In this document: positions 1 through 12,441 of the stretch, one piece after another
Layout of the letters: every line of letters begins with the position of its first letter
Numbering within the stretch: position 1 is the first letter of the stretch
DNA from: Linnemannia schmuckeri
Lineage: Eukaryota > Mortierellomycota > Mortierellomycetes > Mortierellales > Mortierellaceae
Length of the DNA stretch: 64,000 nt
NCBI GenBank assembly: GCA_029449235.1
Contig: JANATG010000017.1
Span: forward strand, 1,194,001-1,258,000
Direction: 5' to 3'
Program-made: the position numbers and the translations under genes
Notes under the pieces: model-generated
The model's database searches: none
What the model was told of the DNA's origin: nothing
What the model saw: the letters and a program-made list of their open reading frames with translations, nothing else

Positions 1-1188
1 GCCGCAAACTGATCAACCCTGAACGCCCAACCGTCGATGGCAGAGGCAAAGATGACGTTGCCCTGAGATGGATGGAAATAGATGTGTGAATCGTCCTGGG
101 TCTCGACGTGCCAATCAGAGAACATGTCTTCTAATCCTGTGGAGCCTTCCTTTCCTCCCTTTCCTTCCTGCTCCTTCTTCTTCTACTCGATATGAAGGTT
201 GTATAAAATATAAAATGTTAGCATGTTTCCTTTTAGAATCGTGTCCAGCGAGTATAGGAGCTGATAAGGACAGGAAAAAGGGGGAAGAAAGGTACCTCGG
301 CTTTCTTCCTATAATCTTCTTCGAGGACATTCTCAGAAAAGAAAGTTCCCATGACGGCGTTGACCTGTTCGAGGATCTTGTTGAGATGGATATAGGCCTC
401 CAGGGGTGTAAACTGCAACTCTGTAATTAGCCTGTCGATCTTGTTGATCACCAGCACCGGTCGTACCGACTCTTTCCATGCCTGTCTTAACACTGTATGC
501 GTCTATGTTGTTATATGTACAAGTGAAGGAATGACACGATTGTCCGGTGAGCAACTGCTGTAAGTAAGATAGTCTGCGGAACAAACACCACAGACGTCCT
601 AATGAGATACTCATAAAAAAAGAAGAAAAATGGTACCTGAGTGCAGACTCCTTCGACGGCATCGACGAGAACGAGGGCACCATCACAGAGCCGGGAGGCC
701 GTCGAGACCTCTCCCGAGAAATCCACATGTCCGGGTGAATCAATCAAATTGATCAGATACTCTTCCGCGACCGTCTCTGCAGGCGTCGACGTCCCACTGT
801 TTGCCGCACTATCCTCCGTTCCTGTCCCTGCTGTCGTTGTGGTGGCAGTAGTATCGTTGCTCTGATCCATGACGTTTCCAGAAGGCACCGCAGCCGACGC
901 CTTAGCAGCAGCCGCAGCAATCGATGCAGCAGCAACACGGCGCCGAATCTTGAAATACAATGAAATTGCACTAGACTCCATAGTAATCCCTCTCTCCTGT
1001 TCGTCTGCCCTCGAATCCAAGAAGCGAACTTTTCCTGCGAGTTTGGAGGATATGATTCCATTAGAGGCGAGGAGAGAATCTGAGAGGGTTGTCTTGCCGT
1101 GGTCGACGTGGGCCAGGATACAGATATTCCGGACGTGGGCTTGGTTCGCCTGGAGGCGGATTAGTTCTGCCTCTGGGATGGATGGCAT
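1..1188 (-). CDS. EFL1: EFL1/RIA1 elongation factor-like GTPase, N-terminal part (runs off the window)
   Basis: Cytoplasmic EF-2-like GTPase that, with SBDS/Sdo1, releases eIF6/Tif6 from late pre-60S ribosomes. Exons read 1188-637, 502-296 and 182-1, all in phase, giving about 313 residues before the window edge. Residues 26-34 are the P-loop AHVDHGKTT, followed by the RGITM switch, the DSPGHVDFS G3 motif and an NKID G4 motif in exon 2. An Ala/Thr-rich low-complexity insert lies near residues 85-140. Exon 2 must start at 502 (acceptor CATAG) to keep the conserved VLRQAW stretch in frame; exon 3 starts after GTAG with a CTAAC branch point about 50 bases upstream. The family identity rests on the G domain plus the QGNVIFASAIDGW segment in exon 3, which is typical of EFL1 rather than EF-2. 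The gene faces the mitochondrial GTPase gene across 465 bp. Confidence 0.9.
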
Positions 1189-1653
1189 TTTTTTGGGTGT
1201 TTGTTGGTGAGCTGAAGTAGGTGAAGGTAGTGGTTGGGTGGTGCGTGTCCTTTGTGTCCTGAGTTGAGTGTGGGTGTTCGAGTGTCCTGTGTTGAATTAG
1301 TTGATGAGTAATGCAAAAGGAAAGAGTAAAGAAGTCGTGCCACCACCGCGTATGCTCTCTTTTATATGTGTCTCGTGTGCTTTTCTCTTTTCTTTGGAAT
1401 AAGGTCTTCCAGCCTGACTGCGGCCGCAGAGCGAACAAAATATTCACACGCATTAGAAGGCAGCTCCATAAAAACAGTCACCGTAAACAAACCATCTCAG
1501 TCACTTACGAAGGCGAAGGGGGGAACACCTTTTCTTTTTTTTTGTTTGTTTGTTTCTGAACTCCAACAACTCCAGACGACCACACGCACGCATACACGCA
1601 AGCAATACACGCGCTTTGCTTGGTTATACATCAGGACTAAAAGGAAAACAAGG
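1189..1653. promoter_or_regulatory. Shared divergent promoter region EFL1 / GEP3-like
   Basis: These 465 bp separate the ATG codons of two divergently transcribed GTPase genes with ribosome-related roles. No clear TATA box is seen. There is a T-rich and A/C-rich stretch near 1531-1600 just upstream of the plus-strand start. Co-regulation is an inference from position only. Confidence 0.5.
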
Positions 1654-4345
1654 ATGGCCTCGCGAGCATACGCCCTCAGGCTCACAAGGACTAGCAGGAC
1701 TGCGGGAACTACAGGAAAGAACAGCATTTGTCCTGTTCATATCCTCGCAGAAAAGTCTTCCTCGACGATACCAACACCACGTGTGTCATTCGCTTCACGG
1801 TTCTACACTTCCTCCACTCGGCGATATCCAACCACCTCACTTCTTTCCTCCACATCCACATACTCAACACTGCGGCACCAACGACACTCCCTCACTCGCA
1901 CTCGGATACAACCCTCGGCATACTTCAGCACACACTCCGCACTTCGTCAACTCCAGTCTACGACCTCAACCTCAATCGATCAACAGCATGATGCCGGGCA
2001 CAGCAAGGAACTGAAGGCACTGGTTGGACTCCCCTGTCCTGGTTGTGGATCTGCATTCCAGATCTCCCACCCTCACGAGGCCGGGTACCTTACTCGACTC
2101 CTCGATGGTCCCCTCTCATCTCCTTCTTCTTCTTCTCTGAAGAAAGGGAGAAAGAAGGGCAAGAAAACGGCGCCGGCGGTTGAAGAGGGCGCGACGACGA
2201 TGAGTCATGAGCAGTATGAGGCGTACCTTGAGCGGTTGGATCCCAAGCTCCTGCAGGAGATGGGGATCCTTCCTCCGTCAGTAAAGTCGGAACCTAATAT
2301 GGAAGGAGCTGGAGCAGAAGCAGGAGCAGGAACAGGATTGGGATCTTTGGAAACAACTACAACAGTAGCGACAGAAGGAGAAGAGGTGGAGCCAGCAGTA
2401 ATTTTGGATCGGAAACCAAGTCGGACGCCTTCAACACCAGGACGGATTATTTGCCACCGCTGCCACTCCCTCTCCCACCACGCCTCCCCTCTCTCCACCA
2501 ACTCCGCTATCCTCCCTTCGCAGATGTTCCCCTCACCGCCAGCACCCGTACCAAAACACCTCGAGACTCTGGCCCAGTCCAAAACCTCAACCGTCGTCCT
2601 TGTCGTTGACCTCATCGATTTCCCACTCTCCTTGCCCCAACCCATCATCCAAGAGCTTCTCAAAGCCAAGAAGCATAAAAAGTCAACAACTGCAGGAGCG
2701 GGAGCGAAGAAGGAGTACCCGACAACTCCAATTATTTTGGTCGGCAACAAATTTGATGTCATGCCCTCGGGAACCCGGAAGCACACCATCATCCAAAACA
2801 TCCAAACTTACCTTACAACTCAGGGGCTCGACGAGAACGTTCGGGCGATTCATCTTGTCAGTGCAAAGAACCCGGAGGGGGATGAGATCCGGATGTTGTT
2901 GAAGAGTATTGGCACTGCGTGGACGAAATCGGGCAAGGGGAATGTTGTGATGGTGGGAGCAGAGAATGTAGGCAAATCACAGTTGTTGAATGCGTTCTTG
3001 AAAGAGGGCGGGAGGTGGCGGCCTAATGTGCAGCAGGTTGAGAGGGAGAAGTTCGGAGCAGAGAAGGCTGAGCGACAGAAAAAGTTGAGTCTCCTACTTG
3101 GAACGTCTACGAGCAGTGGAGTTGAGTCTGATAAAGATACCGAGGTGGAAGATAAGGAATGGGCGGCGATGACTGGGAAAGACACAGTGGGCTCCGACAT
3201 GGACAAGTACGAAGCCGTCTACAAGGATCGCGGACAGGAGAAACTGAACAAGTACCAGACAACAGTCTCAAACGTTCCGGGGACCACGTTGGAGCGGATC
3301 AAGGTGCCCTTGAGTGTCCTGTCGAGGTTCATGGGCGCCACGTATAAGGAGGTCCAGACTAAATGGTTGATGGATACCCCTGGAATCCGACCTGCCGCGG
3401 GTCAGTTGACGAGTTGGTTGACCCTTGAGGAGTTGAAGGTGACCTTGCCAAAGAAAGTCCTCAAGCCCGTCAGTTTTACCCTTGAAGAAGGTAACTTTAT
3501 TTGTTTGTGCTACTTGTGTGTATGTGGGATCCGTACTATTTACTAACGATTTTGAATTTTTCGCGGTTGTAATAGGGAAATCGTTCTTCTTGGGAGGTCT
3601 GATCAGGATCGACTGCCTCTCCATCGGGAAACCAACCTTCCCACTCTCAACCACATTAACAACCCAAGACCCCACCACCACTTCCCAGGACCCAGCAACA
3701 ACAGAACCAACTCGTCGCCCAAGGGGCTCAAACCCTGCCCCCAAACTCACAGTCTTCACCACCCTCCCACTCCACAAGACATCCACCACGGGGGCAGACA
3801 AGTTCCTGGAAAAGATCAACCAAGGTCAATTGACTATCCTTCAACCGCCCTTTGGATCTCCCGAACGTCTAGCCGCCTTCCCAGGATTGAAGCCTGTGTC
3901 TTTGAAGGATATCGTCATCGTCAACCGGGCCCCCTCCCCCTCCTCCTTTTCCTCTTCCCACGACAGTTCAGATCCCTTTGCGCGCCTCGGCGGTGACTCC
4001 CCCTCCTCTTCCTTCTCCTCCACATCACTAACTCGCCGCGAACGCGAAACCACTGCGCTCCAATACGCTGGTCAATACGGGATCTGCGACCTAGTCTTTT
4101 CAGGCATCGGATGGGTCATGGTCTCGGGCAAGTTCCATGGTGACGATCAGGCCGTGAGATTGAAGGTGTGGACTCCGCAGGGTCAAGGGGCTATGGTTCG
4201 CGAACCGGCCCTGCTGCCTGAGTTGGCGGATCAGCAGATCGAGAAGACTGCGGGTGGTATTCGGGGGAAGGTAACGAAGAGGAAGATTTTCCAGACTGTG
4301 CCTGCGATGATGAAGGAGTCAGCTACTGAAGTTTTCCAGGAATAG
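1654..4345 (+). CDS. GEP3: Mitochondrial circularly permuted GTPase, GEP3/NOA1 (YqeH) family
   Basis: Predicted YqeH/NOA1-type GTPase needed for mitochondrial small-subunit ribosome assembly. Exons are 1654-3490 and 3576-4345 (intron with TACTAAC branch point), giving 868 residues. The N-terminus is rich in Ser, Thr and Arg and poor in acids, as in a mitochondrial presequence. A CPGC motif near residue 127 pairs with CHRC near residue 266, matching the treble-clef zinc site of the family. G motifs occur in permuted order: NKFD (about 364), SAK (about 405), then the P-loop GAENVGKS (about 435), PGTT (about 545) and DTPG (about 574). The protein is longer than usual because of Ser/Gly/Glu-rich inserts after the first zinc half-site and near 470-510. 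The ATG at 1654 is chosen because it begins the presequence; the frame is open further upstream. Confidence 0.9.
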
Positions 4346-5687
4346 ATGGTGTGTAAGAGTACAAGTAAAGTTTTGTTTGAGCGCTGTAGGCGATGATTTG
4401 AAAAACACTGTGTGTAATTTTTTTTTATTGTTGCTGCTGTTGTGGTAGTTGTCGAGCGTGGAATTGAGTGGTGGATGAGAGCGATGGAAGAGTGCAGGGA
4501 AGAGGAGGGATTAGATCGAATTGATATCGTAGAAAGAAGGAAGGAACAAAACACCGACCACCCAACGACCTACATTATCTTCTCCTTTTCGTTTGGCAAT
4601 CGTTGTTGCTCCTTCATTGTATTGCGGGCGATGTGTTTGTGGAGAACTGGGGGGAAAAGGTGGGGTATAAGAAGGGGAGAAAGAAATCCTTGATCTTGAT
4701 CATCCCTTTGTGTTCAAGTTTCAACACACACTGAAAAAGCACTGTCCTTCTTTTTCTTGACCGCGGGAAAAATAATTTTTTATGATTTTGCCCGCACATA
4801 AACGATTTTTCTTGTGTCTGTTTGTTTGTTTCTCCACACTTTTTTTTTTTTTTTTGTCTTTGAAGACCGGACTGGCTCCCACTTTTTTTCGGGGTCAGCC
4901 TATTAGTTCTGTTTGCTTGTTGGACTGTCGGTACTGCTGGCTGGGAAGAAAAAACGATTTTTTTTGTTGAGAGACGGGTACTCCCTTGTGGATACTGTGA
5001 AATGAGACTAAGAAGTGGACGAGGGGATTATTGGCTGGCTGGGTTTATAAAATAGGTGGACAAAGGGGAGAGGAAGAATGAAAGAAAGAGGGGAAGAGAG
5101 GAAGAGAGGTGCTCATGGGAAAAAGTAGGTACTCCGTTGACACACAGAAGCAGCGGGTGACCGGTGAGGGGAGAGGAGGTAGATTGACGAATGGATCTGT
5201 TGAGTGATGTTTCCAAGGGCGTTTATGTATGTGAAGCTGTAGGAAGGGAAAAGGAAGTAGGAAGAGAAACGTATGCAGTGCTTGTGGCAAGTGCATCAAG
5301 TGGGGAGGATGTAAGAAGAAGAAAAGTACAGAGACACGTTAAAGTGATCAAAACAGCAGAGTCAGTCAAAATGCTTTTTTATGTCTGATCAGTATGCAAT
5401 GAGAATAATCATCAGCCTAGTCAGTGGTAATTGTTCCGATTTCACCCTTCTCCTTCTTGGTCATAGTAGCCGCACTCACATGCATGTGTATGCAGACGAG
5501 GAGGAGGGGAGAAGGATATGACATCAGAATACGACACTACTTCAAAGTTGCTTGGGCTAAAAAGATGAAGTGTGCCATGGGGAGCCAGGACCGACGATTT
5601 CTTTGGTTCTCTCTCCGGTACTAGCGCTGTGACAGTCGATCATTAGTTATCAATTGAGTGGCGAAAAAGTAGCTGTGAGAAGAAAGC

Positions 5688-5719
<32 letters not shown>

Positions 5720-5925
5720 AGAAGGTTCCCCCTCTCCCTCTGTCATTACTCTATTCCCCTCTTCCCGGATTCTCCCTTCTTCCCCCCTTCCTCCTTTCAA
5801 TTGATGTCACTGTTTGTGCTCACCTAGTCCCCTTTTGATCACCTCCCCCGCGTGTCAAACACGCAAACACCAAACACCAACGGATCTATTTCATCCTGGG
5901 CTGGCCTGGATGTCCACCGTGAAGA
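4346..5925. other. Intergenic region upstream of malate synthase
   Basis: No coding gene is seen in these 1.6 kb. It holds T-tracts (for example around 4841-4856), low-complexity purine-rich stretches and a (GA)n microsatellite at about 5695-5719. It probably contains the 3' end of the upstream transcript and distal control elements of malate synthase. Confidence 0.5.
5695..5719. repeat. (GA)n microsatellite
   Basis: An uninterrupted run of about 12 GA units lies roughly 370 bp upstream of the malate synthase start. It is followed by a CT-rich stretch, so the region has strong strand asymmetry. Confidence 0.9.
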
Positions 5926-6085
5926 CATAATAAAAGAATAAGAGACAACCCTTTCCTCTCCTCCCTTTCTTTCTCTCTTTTTCTTACATTCCTGTTTCTC
6001 TCTTCTTCTCTCATTAACCAACTCCCTTCTCATTCTTCAGCCCTCATTCTCCCCTCTCTTCCTCAACAAAAAAAACTAATTAACA
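5926..6085 (+). promoter_or_regulatory. Malate synthase core promoter and leader
   Basis: A TATA-like CATAATAAAAG at about 5926 is followed by a long C/T-rich stretch (about 5948-6030) and then an A-rich leader directly before the ATG at 6086. This TATA plus CT-block plus A-rich leader layout is typical of strongly expressed fungal genes. The transcription start is not known. Confidence 0.6.
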
Positions 6086-9000
6086 ATGCCATTCGACTCA
6101 AAGGTTCCCGGTGTTACCATCCTCGGAAAGGTCACCCCCCAGCAAGCTTCGGAAATCCTGACCCCCGAAGCCCTCCTCTTCGTCGCCACTCTCCACCGTA
6201 CCTTCAACGCCACCCGCAAGACCCTTCTCCAAAAGCGCGTCCTCCGTCAACAACAAATCGACCAGGGTATCCTCCCCGACTTCCTCCCCGAGACCAAGAA
6301 CATTAGAGATGATATCTCTTGGAGAGGTGCCGTGCCCGCTCCTGGATTGGCGGATAGAAGAGTTGAGATTACGGGACCTGTTGATCGCAAGATGGTGATC
6401 AATGCATTGAACTCGGGAGCTGCTACCTTTATGGCAGACTTTGAAGGTAATTCGTTTACATTTTTTTTATTGTTTTTATTTCTTGTTTCGGAGGACAAGG
6501 AAGAAGAAAAGGGCGTACACGAGGATATGAAGAAGGGAAAAAGAGACACTGGAATATGATGAGGATGGAGGGCATGACACGAGTAGAGAGAGTCTGAGGA
6601 GAGAAAGAGAGGGAGAGAGAGACATGAGAACGCGACGAAAGAGAGGGACGCTACATGACACAAGATTCTTTTTTGGTGTTTGTTCGTTCAATGTTTGCAT
6701 GAATTTGCTTTGCTAGTTCATTTTCAACTCTGCGACTCTTTGTTTCCTTTTTTGCTTTTTTTCGTTGGCACGGATACACTTCATGAAAGGGGCATTCAGT
6801 TCAGCAAGCTAAACAAGAAAAGAAGGGGTGTATGTGTGAGAAAAAATAGAGAAGATGATGGGACATGTAAACACTACAAACAAGGACCAGGCGGATGCAA
6901 CAGTACAGGAAGTAAGACACACACTGCAGGACACAGGACGAGTGAACAAGAGAACCGACAGGATATCGGACCGGGGGGGGGGCATGTAGATGCTGTGAGA
7001 GATGTGAACACCAATTGGAAAGAGGAAGAGACTGGACCCCAGGTTTTTCCTTTTTCAAGAAGGATGGGAGTGGGGAATAACGGAGAGAGGTACATGAGCG
7101 AAGGGAGTGTGTGAATAGAACAAGCTATTTTCTAGGAGAAAAAAGAAAGTTAAGAATGACAAGGGTGAGGGAGGATGGATAATACTCAGCGAATCAGGAA
7201 CGAGTCCACTCCCTTCAAAAAAAAAAAAAAAAAAAAAAAAAAAGAGTCAACGGACCGATCCCAAAAATACATCCATTTTTTTTCTTTGTATCCGTGGGCC
7301 AGTCACTCCTACACTCGGCTCGACCAACCAGCCCCCATTCAATGGACTATGTTGCAGCCAGCAACAACACACCCGCCTGGCAGCAGCACCATCGTTTTCC
7401 TCATCTTACCCCGGACCATGTCTATAAGAGGGATGCTGCTAATAGCAATGGAAGGGTGTAATCGGGTTGCCAGCCTTCTTGACTGAAGTGACTCCTCCTT
7501 CTTACACGGGGTGCGCAAGGGTATTTACTCAGTCAGTCTTTTTTCATCCACGGGTTGCAACGGAAAAAGGAATATGAAGATAACCAATTGGACTCAAATG
7601 GCACGTGAAATTTTTAATTTTTTTTCTCCTTTTATGCACCCCGCATCACTTTTTTTTCACTTTGACCTTTGACCCGATCGGGGGACCAACGGTCATCCAT
7701 TTTCTCCAATGACACAAACTAGTCCTGCATTGTTCAATTGAAACTAAACAACATCGATAATTTCTCACGCCCATTCTATCACCAATGTCATGACCATGAC
7801 AACATAGATTCAAACAGTCCCACATTCGACAATAACTTGTCGGGTCTCGTCAACATGAAGGACGCCATCCACCAGCGCATCTCCTACACCGCCCCCAACG
7901 GCAAGCAATACAACATCCGCAAGGACGGTAAAATCGCCACCCTCATCGTCCGGTACGTCCCTCTTTTCTTTTTTCGTACTGTCTTCAATTGATAGATATT
8001 AGGCATTCCCCACTGTGTATGACTCAGCAGACTAACCTTCCTCACCTGCCCCTCCTTTTTCAAATAGCCCCCGTGGATGGCACTTGGATGAGAAGCACGT
8101 TTTGATCGACGGCGAGGTCACTTCGGGCTCGCTCTTCGATTTCGCGCTCTACTTCTTCCACAACGCCAAGAAATCCGTCGAGATTGGTATCGGCCCATAC
8201 TTCTACCTTCCTAAGATGGAGTCTCACCTCGAGGCTCGTCTCTGGAACGACGTCTTCAACCTGGCCCAGGATTACATCGGCATGCCCCGCGGTACCATCC
8301 GTGGCACCTGTCTTATTGAGACCATCATGGCCGCCTTTGAGATGGAGGAGTTCATCTATGAGCTTCGTGAGCATTCTGCAGGTCTCAACTGTGGACGTTG
8401 GGATTACATCTTCTCAGTCATCAAGAAGTTGCGTCAGAACCCCAAGTACCTCCTTCCTGACCGTTCAGATGTTTCGATGACGACACCCTTCATGGATGCC
8501 TATGTCCGTCTCTTGATCAAGACTTGCCACAAGCGCGGTGTCCACGCCATGGGTGGTATGGCTGCCCAGATTCCCATCAAGAACAATGAGGCGGCTAACA
8601 AGGCTGCTATGGATAAGGTCCGGAACGACAAGCTGCGTGAGGTCAAGGCTGGACATGATGGTACCTGGGTCGCTCACCCTGACCTCGTCAAGCTTGCTCT
8701 TGTGGTCTTCAACGAGCACATGCCCCAGCCTAACCAGCTCCACGTCCGTCGCGAGGACGTCCAAGTCACCGCCGCGGATCTGTTGAACACCACCGTTAAG
8801 GGCGGCAAGATCACCGAGTCTGGCATCCGTGCGAACGTGTCTGTTTCGTTGATGTACATGGAGGCCTGGCTTCGTGGCGCCGGATGTGTCCCCATTCACA
8901 ACTTGATGGAGGATGCTGCTACCGCCGAGATTTCTCGTTCCCAGTTGTGGCAGTGGGCCAAGCATCAGGCCAAGACTGACAAGGGCGTGACTGTGACGCC

Positions 9001-9202
9001 TGAGTATTTGTTGAAGGTCTTGGACGAGGAGACAGATAAGTTGGCCAAGGAGATGGGCGAGCAGAGATTCAAGGCTTCGAAGATCTTGTTGGCCAAGGAG
9101 AGACTTGCGCCCCAGATCACTGGAAAGGACTATGCAGACTTCTTGACATCCCTGTTGTATGAGGATATTGTTGTCTATGACGACGTCAAGTCCAAGATCT
9201 AA
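6086..9202 (+). CDS. MLS1: Malate synthase (glyoxylate cycle)
   Basis: Condenses glyoxylate and acetyl-CoA to malate, the second dedicated step of the glyoxylate cycle, normally peroxisomal. Exons are 6086-6446, 7808-7952 and 8068-9202, giving 546 residues, the usual fungal length. The family signature GLNCGRWDYIF is present, the metal-binding glutamate is in GTCLIET (E253) and the catalytic aspartate is in MEDAATAE (D451). The C-terminus is SKI, a variant of the SKL peroxisomal targeting signal. Intron 1 is 1361 bp, exceptionally long here, while intron 2 is 115 bp. Joining at 6446/7808 restores the conserved ADFEDSNSP stretch, so the long intron is well supported. The gene ends 251 bp before the convergent monooxygenase gene. 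Confidence 0.97.
6447..7807 (+). other. 1361-bp first intron of malate synthase
   Basis: The donor GTAATT and acceptor CATAG are in phase with the flanking exons. The interior includes purine-rich stretches, a G9 run near 6971 and an A-tract of about 26 at 7219. No convincing nested gene is seen; its reading frames are short and low in complexity. Confidence 0.85.
7219..7244. repeat. Poly(A) tract inside malate synthase intron 1
   Basis: About 26 consecutive A residues, preceded by CCTTC and followed by GAGTC. It could be a simple homopolymer or the tail of an old retroposed insertion that lengthened the intron. Confidence 0.85.
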
Positions 9203-9453
9203 GCTCTCCTTTGGGGAGCTTGTTGGAGGTAGTGTGGGAGGTAGTGGGAGGTGAAGACGAGAAGAGAAGGATGCTTTCCTTTTTTGCATTTTGTACAAAC
9301 AAACAATCAAATCAAAACCAAACCAAGAAACAAAAATAAATACCTATCCAATTTTGCATGGAAACAACAACCAAAGCTCCTTTTTCCTTACGCATAACGC
9401 TCTGTTATTATTGTAGTGTAATCAAGAGTGATTAAGATTGCTAAATAATCGTC

Positions 9454-12441
9454 TTAAACATAATCTGTAGATTTCTGTTGGCTCGATGTGTCGTTGCTGT
9501 CATTGTCGACATCATCATCCAGGCCATCATCAACATCATACTCTGAATCTTCTTCCTCTTCATCATCTTCAGTATTGACAGACCGCACAACCGCAACAGC
9601 TTCCTCCACAACCTTTTCCTCATCTTCATTCTCATCCTCCTTCCCTAACGATACCGTCGATCCTACCGTCTTCAATATCTTGCTAACACCACCTTTTTTC
9701 ACATTACCACCCCTAGGAGAACTGCCAACCAAGCGCTCAAACACCTTCCTCCACGCCCACGGCGGCAACTTCCTCAGCACTTTCACCCCGACGCCTCCTC
9801 CTCCACTCCCTCCTCCTCCTCCCAACTTTGTAAGTGCTCTCGATAACAGCCAGGCCCGTTGGGCAGCAGGGAGACGGATAGATTTGTGGGCCTTGAATGC
9901 CGGAGTGATGTGTTTTAGTTGTGTGGTTTTGAGGTGCGCAAGCTGGAGAGCGAGGGTGTGGGCGTCGAAGAGGGAGAGGTGCGCGCCTTGGTTCCCGGCG
10001 GGGTTTAGCTATCAAGGGGAAGGAATGAACGGAGAGGGGCGAGTGAGTGGGCTAGTGATTCGGATTGGGGTATGTGTGTGGCTGCGCCTTGGTCGTGTTC
10101 CTGAGATAATGAGGACGATCAACTTTTTTTATCAGTTATGAAACTCACCTTGTGGCACGCTATTGTTTCGGAAAATAAAACGAGGTCGATGAAGTGAAGT
10201 AATGATTTTTTTTTTTACAAAAAGAAAGAATTATTAGTCACAACAGTGCACGACATATATATACACACACACCACAATAAAACACAAAACCAACTTTGAA
10301 CAAGCTCAGCTCAATTAATTACCATCGCCAATAAGGATCGTCCGACAGTAATACCACGTTTCAAACATCCGCTCATCAACCATAACCTTGGCCATCCTGT
10401 CCCTGGGTGTTCTGTCGATCAGGTCTCCTAACGTCATCAATGGTTTCTCGGTATTGGCGTTGCTGTGGTCGTTTCCAAAAGGGAACGGGATGGGGAAGGT
10501 GCGGATTTGGGTGGTGATACTTTCGACGGCCACGCCGTCACTGCTCCAATCGATTTGATGTGATTGGGGAGAAGATGTGGTTGAGGTGGATGTGGAGCAA
10601 GGAGAAGAAGAGGAGGGGGAGTGTTGAATGATGGACCAGCTTATCGTCCCATCCTTACAAGTCATCGTGTTCCACTATTACAGTTAAAAAACGATATCAA
10701 GGAAGGGGGTTCGGTTCAGTTTCAAGTAAGTAACGAGAAGGGACAACAAAGGTTGGATCAAATGCATACAATTAGCAAACGACATGAACTTGGCGGTTGT
10801 ATAACTTACAGAGTAAGGCTGGTCATTTGATCGGGTATTGTAGAACCTACATTCCTCCTCCTCCATCTCCTCTCTCTCTTCCTTCTCTTCCTGCTTCTTC
10901 ACACCCTCGTTAGAAGAAGAAGAACCAAAGTTCACTCCACAGTTCAACGGCTCAGTCTGCCCAACCAAACACACATTCCTCCTCCAACCACTCGTTCCAT
11001 CTGCCGCCATCCCAGCTTCTCTCTCCTCCTTCACAGCCCCACGATCCTTTCTAGGCAATTTCTTCCGCTTACTCATACTATCAAACAAACACTGGCGTAC
11101 CGCACTGGTAGGTCCATCTGCTCCTACTAGGATATCTCCATCGAATGTTTTGCTGTCGGAGAAGCGGACCTGGACACCGTTCTCGCCTTGTGTGAACCAG
11201 AGGAGGCGTTTGGAGGTGTGGATCCGCGAGGGAGGGATCTGGGATAGGAGGAGGGCGTGGAGCTGGGCGTGTGGGATTATTCTGCCTTCGCAGCCCGCCC
11301 TGATAATGGGTTTGGCGTTGTATAGAGCAAGAGTAAGGGAGAGAGAAAGAAGCGAGAGAGAGTGAGGGGAGAGGAAAGGATTGATTAGGATTTGAGGTCA
11401 AGGATTCAAGGAGAACACCCAAGAGTGTGGGAAGCAAAAGAACAGAAGCAAAAAGGAAAGCTTACAGGTCGTTGTAGAGTTGAAAATCAAGTTGGAAATC
11501 GGGTTGGCGGTCTTGGTTGAAGAAGTGGATGGATGTACAGGGGTTTGAGTGTTGAAGGTATTGGTCGAAGATGCCTAAGTCGTGGAGGATTGGGTTTACT
11601 TGTGGACCGAGGAAGAGTGCCGATCCTGTTTGTTGTGTTGTGCATTTTGATGATTGGTGATTGGAGAGGGTGAGGGAGGCAAAAGAAGAGAGGGAATGGT
11701 GAGAACGATGGGATGGAGTCGACAAGGGGTGTGTAAGAGAGGAGTGAGAGATAATTGCATATATGTTTGTAAGAGAGTGAGAAAATAAACGGAAGTGGGT
11801 CAAGTGGTCAGTTCCATACTCCACATAAGCTGTATCGTAGACCCCATCACCAAACTATCAGCATACATCCTCCTATTGCCGATTCACCGTGTTCCTCATC
11901 CCTTCTTTTTTTTTTCTCTCTATTCAAGTCTGTGGAACAATCAATCAGTATGTGCACAAGCTTACCAACGGCTTGAGCCTCGGGCGATTTCTCAAAGATG
12001 TCAAAGGGAATATCGGCCTTTAGAAGCATGATCCCTAGTGTCAGACCTATAAGTGGTTGTTTTATGCACATCGAGAGGAAAAGTGGGAAAGCATGAACAC
12101 AGCAAATTCCATTGCATAAGGATGTGTGTGCATGTGCGATGGTTGTACAAGGAGAAAAGGAACGGAGCGGAGAAGAAAAAAAGTAAGAATACTGCGTGAT
12201 TAGATAATTGGCACGCTCTTTTATTGGTGTGATTTTGTTTTGTCTGTTCGTTCGCGTGTCTTGTATGGAGGAAGGATGAAATGGACATGAGAAGAAGAGT
12301 GAGAAGAGATGGAGAAAAAATGAGAGTGTGTGTTGTGTGCGAGATATTACCGGCGAGACCGGCACCGATGATGAGGACGTGGGGTTTGCGGCCAGAATTG
12401 TCGAGGACTGTTGGGTCTGGGCCATATATCTCGAGTGGCAT
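9454..12441 (-). CDS. FAD-dependent monooxygenase (group A flavoprotein hydroxylase type), seven exons
   Basis: NAD(P)H- and FAD-dependent aromatic hydroxylase/epoxidase-like enzyme; substrate unknown. Exons read 12441-12351, 12046-11966, 11625-11466, 11299-10810, 10674-10323, 10159-10149 and 10008-9454, in frame throughout, giving 579 residues. GAGLAG at residues 26-31 is the dinucleotide-binding motif. GDILVGADG (165-173) is the DG motif that contacts FAD and NAD(P)H. GDACHK (390-395) followed by LNPAGNQGA is the second FAD-binding motif. Exon 6 is only 11 nt and encodes the A-C-H-K of that motif, so it is required for function. After residue about 480 there are a Gly-rich stretch and a long acidic Asp/Glu tail not typical of the family. 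A TATA-like sequence lies about 250 bp upstream (near 12695). Its 3' end converges on malate synthase. Confidence 0.88.

Noticed and set aside
8465..9310. 281-codon antisense frame within malate synthase
   Set aside because: Shadow of the strongly codon-biased malate synthase exon 3.
9488..10141. 217-codon plus-strand frame
   Set aside because: Antisense of the last exons of the FAD monooxygenase; Ser-rich because of the acidic tail on the other strand.
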